The notes under the pieces are model-generated. The model made no database searches and was not told the origin of the DNA. It saw only the letters and a program-made list of their open reading frames with translations. Both the position numbers and the translations under genes were made by a program. Below, in pieces: positions 45,337 to 54,425 of a stretch of DNA of 64,000 bases; position 1 is the first letter of the stretch, and every line of letters starts with the position of its first letter. The stretch spans positions 1 to 64,000 of the forward strand of contig WSUB01000146.1 in the NCBI GenBank assembly GCA_019633425.1, given 5' to 3'. The DNA comes from Tulasnella sp. 424 (Eukaryota > Basidiomycota > Agaricomycetes > Cantharellales > Tulasnellaceae).

Positions 45337-48039
45337 ATGCAGAGTTGCAGTACCTCGAAACTCCTCGAACCACCCCATGACGAACGTGTCATGATGCCGA
45401 CGTCAAGACGTCGCACCCCACCGATTGATGGGGACAGCGACAAGAGCGCATCTCATCGCGCTCAAATTGAAGTCGCCGAGGGAACAGCACCGAAGCAAAC
45501 TTCAGCGGTGAGTCCGATTCCCGATGCACAGTCCGCTCGAAATAATTGAGGACAATGCCACAGCGACAAAGGCTAGATGGCTTAGCGCATTTCCGCATCC
45601 ATCGCACTTCAATCGTCTTTAACTCTGAGGGGTTTCATGGAATTGGTGGCAAGGCGGACGTGGTTCAGGGGGCGTTGCGACGAACAATAGGGGGGTTCAA
45701 GATGAGAAAAATGACGCGAAAACGACGCGAAAACAATCACGAAAACGATCCGTTTTTGTGTCGTTTTCGCGTCGTTTTTGAGCTCAGGCGTGAAACCCCC
45801 CTCCCTCCCTGTTACAAAAAAACGCAGCTGTCTCCCCTTATGTAAGGCTCTGAAACCCTGTTCTCATAAAGAATCAGGGAATAGATTGGTCATATGCGCG
45901 TAAGTCCGAGTTTTGTCCGGTTTTTGCGGCGTTTTTGTTTTGCAAAAACGCGTTTTGGCGTTTGGCTCCCGAGACGCGTTTTTGCAAAAACGCTGTTTTG
46001 CGCCGTTTTCGCCACCGTTTTCGCCACCGTTTTCGCGTCGTTTTCGCGCCGTTTTCCTCATCTTGAACCCCCCTAATGGGAGCGTTGAACAAGTGGTGGC
46101 GGTGAAGAAACTTCGATCTAACGAAGACATGAACCAAAGGAAGCTCTCGAACGTAATTATGATCAGCTCTGTGGCTCGCTGTGCAGCACTAACGGAATCC
46201 ATCTAGGAATTCGTTCATGAGGTGAAGATGACGGCTAGGCTGTCACACAAGAACATCGTCAGATTGGTCGGTTTTGTCGAAGACCTCGAACACGGAGAGG
46301 CCTGGATAGTTTTGTCCTGGGCGCCGAACGGAAACGTTCGCGAATTTCTCGCGGGGAGAAATTGGGAAATTCCGGAACGCGTTTCACTTGTAAGGGAAAA
46401 TCATCCATGCGTAACTGCCGGGAAAAGCTCATAGCGCCCTTGTTCTAGATCAAGGATACATTCGAGGGCGTCAAGTACCTGCACACACGCCAACCGCCAA
46501 TTTGCCACGGCGACCCGAAGTCGGTAAGTTGATGGATCTGCACTCGACTGGGAACGTCATGTCTCACGTCAACTGCGCTTCAGTTCAATATTCTTGTGAG
46601 CTCGTCCTACCGCGCAATCATTACCGACTTTGGCTCCGCGCGTGCTATCACTGAGCCGGAAGTCATTACCCTAGACAAAAAACATGAACAGCGGGCGCAG
46701 CGAAATGCGACGACGGGGCAAACCGGCCCCCAAATACACATCGATGCTGTCGGAAATCAGTTGACATTAACAGGACCTGCCTGGTCGCTCCGCTGGGCGC
46801 CTCCGGAGGTTTTGGACGGGGAACGGCCAAGTCTGTCGACCGATATTTGGGCCAGCGGCTGGATCTGCTGGGAGGTAAGCAGCCATGCGACCATTCAATA
46901 TTATCGTCATCGCTCATTTCCATCAACCAACCTTCCATCAGGTCATGACCGACAAAATTCCATTTCACGAGGTCAATTTGGCGGGCGCTATAGTACTGAT
47001 GGTGATTCAAGGAGAGGTTCCTGCGACTCACGAAGATGCGCAACTGGCGCAGATCATTTCGCTTTGCAGCCTCATGAAGGATTGCTGGGCATTCGACCCG
47101 AAAGCTAGACCAAATATTTCTCGGTGCTGTAGTGAGCTGCAATGGATCGTGAGTCCAGCGTTGATTTCATTGTCAACGTTCTTAATTATAACACGCTTCC
47201 GATTTCAGCCATCACTTCCTCCATCCGGTTGGAAGGCCGCAGGACACAGAGTTCCATCTATCGAGCTTTTGCTCAGAATGGGTCAGATGTATTTCAAGCA
47301 GGATGACTATGAGAAGGCTACCTCGCTGTTCCAGCAAGCACTCTCTCTCGCGCGGTCTGCAGGTGACCAAGCAGCGGCTGCAGAGGGGTTGATGTTCCTA
47401 GGAGATGTCTACCAACTTCAACCCAAATACACCCAATCAAAAGAGCTGTACACCCAAGCGCAAGCAATCTACGCTCGCGTTGGTGATAGCCAGGGTCTAG
47501 CGAACACGTTGTTGAGGCTAGGGCAAGTCTATCGACTTGAATCCGAGTACACCCAAGCACAAGAGTCATTCACCCAGGCACAAAAAATATATGCTGGCAT
47601 TGGTAATGACCAGGGTCTAGCGAACACGTTGGTTGGGTTGGGACACGTTTACAATGTGCAATCTAAATACACAGATGCAGAAGAGTCGTACACCCGAGCG
47701 CAGGAGATCTACGCCCGTGGCGGTGATAATCTGGGTCGAGCGAACACGTTGCTTGGGCTGGGAAACGCCTACCGTGTTCAATCCAAAGAAACCCAGGCAG
47801 AAGAGTCGTACACCCGAGCGCAGGAAATCTACACCCGCGTCGGCAATGATTTGGGTCGAGCGAACGTGCTCCGTGATCTTGGTCACCTGCGCCGGAATCA
47901 AGGCCGAAACGCTGAGGCGATGTTACACTTTACAGAGGCAAAAGATATACTTGCTCAGATTGGCAAGACTGATACCGAGGAGAGCGCAGCTCTTTGGTTC
48001 GCCGTTGTGGCCCCGACGCAAATCTCATTCACACCCTGA
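45337..48039 (+). CDS. Protein kinase B: kinase domain fused to six 40-residue TPR modules
   Basis: ATG 45337-45339. Exon 1 (MQSCSTSKLLEPPHDERVMM ... KQTSA) ends at GTGAGT; exon 2 begins after CACAG (about 45562) and runs LDGLAHFRIHRTSIV into FHGIGGKADVVQGA, the glycine-rich loop. A 384-bp inverted-repeat element lies between this and EQVVAVKKLRSNED (ATP-site Lys); a splice from about 45670 to 46084 would join them in frame. The domain continues FVHEVKMTARLSHKNIVRLV, EDTFEGVKYLH-like exon IKDTFEGVKYLHTRQPP, ICHGDPKS-FNILV (catalytic Asp and Asn kept, HGD for HRD), ITDFGSARAI, RWAPPEVL and STDIWASGWICWE, to ARPNISRCCSELQWI. From 47255 six TPR modules of 40 residues follow (core YTQAEESYTRAQEIYARVGD), stop at 48037-48039. 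The kinase closely resembles kinase A and shares its intron positions. TPR units are less uniform than in A. Confidence 0.8.
45690..46073. mobile_element. 384-bp MITE with ~45-bp terminal inverted repeats inside kinase B
   Basis: The left end GGGGGGTTCAAGATGAG... and the inverted right end match at 42 of 45 positions, and all three differences are transitions. TA lies directly outside both ends (45688-45689 and 46074-46075), indicating TA target duplication. The interior is built from GCGAAAACG/CGTTTTCGC words and CAAAAACGCGTTTTGG-like palindromes, with no long ORF. Non-autonomous. It sits where kinase A has an ordinary short intron, so it probably lies within that intron rather than in coding sequence. 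Confidence 0.8.
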
Positions 48040-48814
48040 CCTCACGCATCCCCTGCACCCCAGCGGCCCACTTATAATCCCTTCTCAGTGGCCGGTTGCT
48101 TTATTTTTCGCGCTCCCCCTACACGCTTTAAACGATTTAGGAGACTCGTCCTATGATGTCGCCCCGCACTAGTTAATACGTCTTGTATATATAGCCTCCA
48201 AGAACAGTACTTAGTCTATGATAAAATTTTTCATTGTCTTTGGTCGAGGATCTTTTGTCATTGAGGGTTTCGGGAGCACTCTCATCAGGAAGTCAACCGA
48301 CACAATGCATTAATACTTAATTTGTGGAAAGCTGCCGTATTTTGTAGATCTCATAAGCACATAGCTTTCGAACCATCAGCACTATGATTTTCTCTTCCAT
48401 CGGATATGACAGTCTTTTTCATCGGAAATAGTTTCTTAGTCCCAGTGCGGTAGAACGAAGGCTTGGCGCGAAAAGCCTTAGGCCCACTCCCTTGTCCTAC
48501 GTTTCAGGGTCCAAGCCTCAGTTTGGACTTCGGATTGATTATATATATATATAAATTAATTAAATAAGTTCGCCCCGGTAATTCCACTTCTGCGGTGACG
48601 CCGTCATAACGACTCTAACGAAACGGACCGAATACCTTCATACTATCAGAATGGATTGGGCAACGAATAAAAGAGAGTTCGCGTTGGAGACTCGGACTCT
48701 GCGAAACAGAGAGCGGCGGGATGGAGTTTAACCAATACCAGTCTACAGGCCGGAAAGACAGAAGAACCCGAAAAATGATTTCTTCTAAAGAGAACAGTAA
48801 AATGTAATGTACAA
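48040..48814. other. Intergenic, with relic segment R (right half) at 48232-48395
   Basis: 48232-48395 is clearly similar to 51330-51495 (GAGGATCTTTTGTCATT, CTCTCAT, CACAA-GCATT, TGTGGAA, CTCATA-GCACATAGCTTTCG). 48640-48800 resembles the 3' flank of the second F-box gene (AATACCAGTC-ACAGGCC, GAACCCGAAAAATGATTTCT). The first 190 bases are the 3' flank of kinase B. Confidence 0.55.
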
Positions 48815-50310
48815 TTACATGGAAAACTCTAAAGTTTTATTTAAGGAGGTGGAAGAACGTCCAACCAAGCAAACATTACCAAAGATATCATCGAATGCGT
48901 ATGTATAAGGTGTATGAGACAGTGTGATAGAACGGAGGCGTTCTCCGGAAACTACCTTGCGGTCAATCACTTGGAGGAAAGTCAAGGAGAGCCCGGTGAT
49001 AGCAAATCCTAGATCGAGTCCCAGCAGGACGGAGCCGTGATTTAGGAAGTCAAGCCGATCCACTTCGAAGCTATCATCTTGAATTGATAGCCGAAACACA
49101 TATCGACCGTCATTGGGAAGAGTGAAGGAGCCGAGGAAAGTGGAGGAAGAGAAGGATAACGACAGCTGTGCGGGCTCAGGCCATTTCATCGTCGGCTTGA
49201 GCCACCACAGTGGCGACCTTGGTGAGAACCACCATATCGGCACAGCTGCCGTATGCGGATAGTTTCCACCAAGTGTATTTACCATGGAAAACTCCGGGAA
49301 CTCAAAGACCATGATTGCGTCCTGGCTGCAGCAAACCAGCTGAGTGCCCGGGAGAAACTTTGCCGAACCTGCCTGCACAGCAAACACTCAGAAAGGGAAC
49401 ATTATGGACTAAGAAAAATTCGCTTACGAAGCGTGTTGGTAGAGAGATATTGAGGGTAGCATAGCCAAAGGATTGGCCGGAGAGATATTGGTCCCATCGA
49501 AAACATTCGACTCGACCAACCCCAGGGTCAAGAAATCGAGCAATGTAGTTGCCTGATACAAAGATACTGCCATTACCTTGAGCGCATAGTATGGTCCCGA
49601 TGTCGGAAAGGATAAGCTTATCCTCGCAAATGGTGATTCGGCAGATGTCAATCTGGTATTGGAACCCACTACAAAAGGTGAGTCGGTAATCATCCAAAAA
49701 ATAAGAAAAGACTTACTTCGACTTCCCGATAACTAGAATACAAGTACTGTCTCCGGTATGCTCGAACGCTGAGAAGGTATAGGTAGCCTTTTCGACCGGC
49801 TGGGGTGGCCGTAGAAGAATTGGCTTGATGTCCTTGGCAAAAGAATCCCAGGCATGAACGCTACGGTCCCAAGAGACCGTAATCAACCACCGAGCACCCG
49901 GTATGAAGTGACAGTTTGATACTTCAATGGTTGTCTTGACGACCCGAACCTTAACCTCACCGCGTCCCCGTCTGGCACGCTTGAGAGCTAAGGACTCGAA
50001 ACGTGCACCATGCGTCATCCGGATCACAGCCAAAACATCGCCCGGGACTTGTCTTTGCAGAACCTGGAGCCAAAGATGGCTTTCGCGACTGATGTCATGG
50101 AGTTGGCGGCAAACCTAGATAGGCTTATCAGCTGTTGCAAACCCATCTCAACGACGAGGTTACACTAACCCTTCGAGCGCGCAAAATATCCTGGGCCTCA
50201 AGCAGAGACAACATAGTTATGATGAGCTCCTCAGGGAGCTCTAAGAAGCATATCGGACGATGAAGGTCGGAAGGCATCACTGTAGCGCCAAACAAAGTGG
50301 TGGCAGGCAT
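48815..50310 (-). CDS. F-box protein with WD-like repeats, copy 1
   Basis: F-box proteins recruit substrates to SCF ubiquitin ligases. ATG 50308-50310 (MPATTLFGAT; a second in-frame Met at 50277 starts MPSDLHRP, shared with the paralogue). The F-box is LELPEELIITMLSLLEAQDI then, across an intron (GTTAGT donor), CRQLHDISRESHLWLQVLQ. The following exon has CHFIPGARWLITVSWDRSVH-AWD, a WD-repeat-like blade, and TYTFSAFEHTGDSTCILVIG. Further exons read YQIDICRITICEDKLILSDI, FVSGNYIARFLDPGVGRVEC, then LVCCSQDAIMVFEFPEFSMV and SFTLPNDGRYVFRLSIQDDS, suggesting a beta-propeller-like substrate domain. Ends at 48815. Open throughout, with consistent splice sites. Paralogous to 52034-53512 over its whole length. 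Confidence 0.75.
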
Positions 50311-50619
50311 GTTTCGAAAACGTCAGGCAGGTCGTGGGAGAGTGGTATCACGGCGTGACATGACTCCATGCAGTTAGTTGAACTGTTTGGCCCAGCTGAC
50401 ACACTCCCAACCAACATGGATCATTCTAACTGGGCTTAATACATAGCACTGCAGTAATTTTTATGCGATCTGATCCCAACTGACCGCAAAACAGCTCGTC
50501 TTAGTGTATATTTCTCACTAAAATTGCCAAGCTTGAGGTGGTCGACACGACGTTCGACGGTAGTTGGTAAGACAAAAGAATCGATGATTAAATTTTATGC
50601 AAGATCTATAGTGAATTGT

Positions 50620-51078
50620 ATTGAAAGGCCTCCGAGGGGTGGCAAGTCGGTCCTACGACTTGAACGCGATCGAAACTGACAAATATGTATTTGTGGTGCG
50701 CAGTTCGACCGAAACGCATTCGGAGAGCGTTCTTATTTTCTTTCCCTGGGTCTCAAGGGAGAAGCAGGTCAAACGGACCTCGTCACGTCTTTGGGGTTTG
50801 TCGTCATTTGGTGGTATCCGCTAGGGGAGCGTGACGGGCCATACGGCGGCGCGTTGACATGGTTCTCAAGCATGTCCGATGGTCAGGAACGGCCATCGGA
50901 CAGATATCTTGCATCGCTGGGTCGCCTTAAGTGATTACAATTGCTGCGGTGGCAGTGGAAGGGGGACAATAAAAGGAATGATTTTCTTAATATGGATGAT
51001 CAGACCGCCCTCCCGAAACGCAAATTACCTTGATATCGTGCAACATACGTCACTTGAGCAGTCGGCGGCGACTCCCCA
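50620..51078 (+). pseudogene. Relic segment T, copy 1 (partner 53815-54425)
   Basis: Both copies encode ETHSESVLIFFPWVSREK-like sequence (partner: DTHSESVPIFFPWASREK) and end in GAGCAGTCG-CG-CGACTCCCCAGAG. Frames are interrupted by stops, so this is a decayed plus-strand gene, probably continuous with segment R that follows. Family not recognised. Confidence 0.5.
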
Positions 51079-51092
51079 GAGTCAACCGCAGG

Positions 51093-51495
51093 CCGACCGA
51101 TATCGGCTTATTTGGCACCGTAATCGAAAGGGCATCCTGGAAAAGCCATACGTCGTAGTCTTTAAGGGTTCTAGTCCTGGCCTGAAAACTTGGGGGATTT
51201 GCCGTGGGACAACCTCACAGAATCAAAGTCGAGTGGGCCGACGGAAAGAGCGGGTTGTTTCGCATCGCAGCCGACCATAATCAATACCCAGTTACGCGCA
51301 ACGGCCCGGGGAATATGGCACCTGTCAATTCTGTCCTCGGCCGAGGATCTTTTGTCATTCGGGGTTTCTGTGAAACTCTCATTGAGGTTAAGTCGAATTC
51401 GAACACAACGCATTGATGCTTCTTGCGACACAGCTCTTCATTGTGGAAGCTGTCGTATCTTGTAAACCTCATAGGCACATAGCTTTCGAAAATTT
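51093..51495 (+). pseudogene. Relic segment R, unbroken copy
   Basis: Reads WHRNRKGILEKPYVVVFKG, then in another frame KVEWADGKSGLFRIAADHNQ and VLGRGSFVIRGFCETLIEVK before a stop at 51416. The frames need a shift or an intron to join. The left and right thirds match 44676-44815 and 48232-48395, the two halves separated by kinase B. Probably the 3' part of the T-R gene relic. Confidence 0.5.
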
Positions 51496-51520
51496 AGCAT
51501 ACCATCACGATATTGACTGC

Positions 51521-52010
51521 CAGTTGCCGACCCCAACAAACCGCGCTTTCAGGTTGAGGGGGCCTACACGGATAGAAAGGATAGAAGTTTGACATGTATA
51601 ACCCAAATAAAATCAAAACATTAAAGGATATGAACGGCGCTCTTAGATTACAATAAAGTGATTCGGTTATTATAAAGCTGGGTATGGGGCTGAGAGCGGT
51701 CCTCCGCACTTTAACTGATACCAGTCCACAGGCCCGAAAGACAGAGGAACCCGAAAAATGGTATTTACCGCTAGTTGCCGATCCCAGCAAACCGCGCTTT
51801 CAAGTTAAGGGGCCTACACGAATAGAGCTTTGACGAGTAGGACCCAAATCAAAAGATTGAAGAATACGAGGTCCGTTCTCAGACTACAACCCAGCGGTTC
51901 GGTTATTGCAAAGTTGGGTATGGGGCTTCGAGCGGTCCTCCGCAGTTTAACTAATACCAGTCCACAGGCCCGAAAGCCAGAAGAACCCGAAAAATGATTT
52001 CTTCTACAGA
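51521..52010. repeat. Tandem duplication of ~250 bp in the F-box copy 2 3' flank
   Basis: Two adjacent units (about 51521-51770 and 51771-52010) start with AGTTGCCGA-CCCA-CAAACCGCGC and end with CCAGTCCACAGGCCCGAAAG...ACCCGAAAAATG. Both are non-coding. A single related unit lies beside F-box copy 1 at about 48640-48800. Confidence 0.75.
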
Positions 52011-52033
52011 TTACAGTAAAATTGAATGTACAA

Positions 52034-53512
52034 TCACATGAAAAATTCCAAGGTTTTACCTGAGGAGGTGGAAGGACCTTTAACTAAGCAAACATTACCA
52101 AAGACATCATCAAATGCACATGTATAAGGCGCATGAAACAGTGTGCTTAATTGTAGGCGTACTCCGAAAACTACCTGGCGGTCAATCACTTGGAGAGAAA
52201 TCATGGAGAGCCCATTAGTGAGAAATCCCAGATCGAGTCCCAGCTGGACGAAGCCGCTATTCAGGAAGCCAAGGCGACCCACTTCGAAGCTATCATCTTT
52301 AATCGATAGCCGAAAGACATATCGAGCTTCATTTCGAAAAGTGAAGGACTCGAGGAAAGTGGGGGAAGAGAAAGATAACGACACCTGTGCGGGCTTGGGC
52401 CATGTCATCGGCGGCCGGAGCCACGATAGCGGCGCTGGCGAGAACCACCATATCGGCACAGCTTCCATGTGTGGATGGGTTTCACCAAGCTGATTTACCA
52501 TGGAAAATTCCGGGAACTCAAAGACCATGATTGCGTCCATGTTGCAACAAACCAATCGACCGCCCGGGAGAAACTTTGTCGGACGGGTCTGCACAGCAAA
52601 CACTCAGAAAGGGAATATTATGGACCGAGAAAGATTCACTTACAAAGCTTGCGGGTGCAGAGATGTTGAGGGAAGCATAGCCAAAGGATTGGCCGGAGAG
52701 ATATTGGTCCCATCGAAAACATTCGACACGACCAACTCCGTGGTCAAGAAACCGAGCGATGTAGTTGCCTGATACAAGGATACCGCTGTCACCTCGAGGG
52801 CATAGTATGGTCCCGATGTCGGAAAGGACAACCTTCTCCTCGCAAATGGTGATTTGGCAGATGTCAATCTGGTATTGGGACCCACTACAAAAGGTGAGTC
52901 GGTAGTCATCCAGAAATAAGAAAAGACTTACTTCGACTTCCCTATGACCAGGATACAATTACTGTCTCCGGTATACTCGAGCGCTGAAAAGGTATAGGTA
53001 ACCATTTCGACCGGCTGAGCTGCCCGTAAAAGGATTGGCTTGATGTCCTCGGTAAAAGAATCCCAGGCATGAACGGTACGGTCGCCTGAGACCGTGATCA
53101 ACCACCGAGCACCCGGTATGAAGTGACAGGTTTCCACTTCAATGGCTGTCTTGACGGCCCGAAGCTTAACATCACCACGTCCCATCATTCGTCTGGCAAG
53201 CTTGAGAGCTAAGGACTCGACACGTGCACCACACGTCAGCTGGATCACCGCCAAAACATCGCCTGGGACTCGTCTTTGCAGAACCTGGAGCCAAAGATAG
53301 GTTTCGCGACTGATGGCATGGAGTTGGCGGCAAACCTAGATAGGGTAATCAGCTGACTGTTGCAAAGTCATATCAAAGACCCGGTGCCATCCCAGTACAC
53401 TAACCCTGCGAGCGCGCAAAATATCCTCGACCCCAAGCAGAGACAGTATAGCTATGATGAGCTCCTCAGGGATTTCTGAGAAGCATACCGGACGATGGAG
53501 GTCGGAAGGCAT
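52034..53512 (-). CDS. F-box protein with WD-like repeats, copy 2
   Basis: Start ATG 53510-53512 (MPSDLHRPVCF). The upstream Met used in copy 1 is put out of frame here by a roughly 10-base deletion, which supports MPSDL as the ancestral start. F-box: SEIPEELIIAILSLLGVEDI, then after GTTAGT the exon CRQLHAISRETYLWLQVLQR. WD-like blade: CHFIPGARWLITVSGDRTVH. Then YQIDICQITICEEKVVLSDI, LVSGNYIARFLDHGVGRVEC, LVCCNMDAIMVFEFPEFSMV and SFTFRNEARYVFRLSIKDDS, ending KTLEFFM at 52034. Exon structure and splice sites equal copy 1 and no lesion is visible. Amino-acid differences are spread evenly, so the duplication is not very recent and both copies may function, perhaps with different substrates. Confidence 0.75.
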
Positions 53513-53814
53513 CACTACGAGGTGGTGGCCGGCATGCGTCAGGCAGGAGGGTCGTGGGAGAGCATCACGGTGTGACATGACTTCATGCAATTAGTTGAAC
53601 TCGTTACTCTTTGGCCCAGCTGACACACTCCCAACCGACATGGATTTTTCTAATTGGGCTGAAGACATAGCACCGTAGTAAATTTTATGCGATCCGGTAC
53701 CGACTGATCTCAAAACAGCTCGTCTTAGTAGATTTTTCTCACTAGATCGAGAGGCGATCAACACGACGTTCGACGATTGGTTGGTTAAGTGGAATGCAAG
53801 ATTTCCAGTGAATT

Positions 53815-54425
53815 GGATTAAATGGTTTTCTGAAGGGTGGTAAACTCGGTCCTACACGCGATCGAAATGTGCCGATGGCCCAGGAGCTCGCATGTCGTTT
53901 TGGTGGTCTTACCGTTATGCCCCACAACTACGAACAAGTCATGAAAGATGAGTCGAATCTCCAAGTAAGCACGTTCCCTATGAGAATCCTTGGAGCCCTC
54001 ACTCAGTCAATCAAGATGCCTTATTCACAATCCACGGCTAGAGCATAGCTGAGGAGGTCTTTGTCGATCGGTGGTTCCACCGACACCCATTCGGAGAGTG
54101 TTCCTATTTTCTTTCCTTGGGCCTCAAGGGAAAAGGAGGTCAAACGTTACCTCGGCGCGACTTTGGGATTTTTGGTCATCCAGTGGTACCGACTGGGGGA
54201 GTGCGACGAGGCACGGCGCGTCGACATGATTCCCGATAGTCGGGAATGGCCATCGGACGGTGTCTTCCGTTGCTCTATCGGCTCAAGTCATTGCGGACGC
54301 TGCCGCGGCAGTAAGGTTAAAAAAAGAATTGCCGTCTTACCGTTGGGTCCGTCCTCCCAAACGCAAAGTTACCTTGGACCTCGTGCAACAAACGTCAGTT
54401 GAGCAGTCGACGCCGACTCCCCAGA
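53815..54425 (+). pseudogene. Relic segment T, copy 2
   Basis: Second copy of the block at 50620-51078 and right end of the tandem duplication. It encodes SREKEVKRYLGATLGF and YRLGECDEARRVDMIPDSRE, then stops. Similarity ends at about 54425, where copy 1 continues into segment R. Confidence 0.5.

Noticed and set aside
45690..46073. Possible CRISPR-like or satellite array from repeated CGTTTTCG words
   Set aside because: No regular spacer length. The words belong to inverted arms of one TA-flanked element, and a CRISPR array is not expected in a fungal nucleus.
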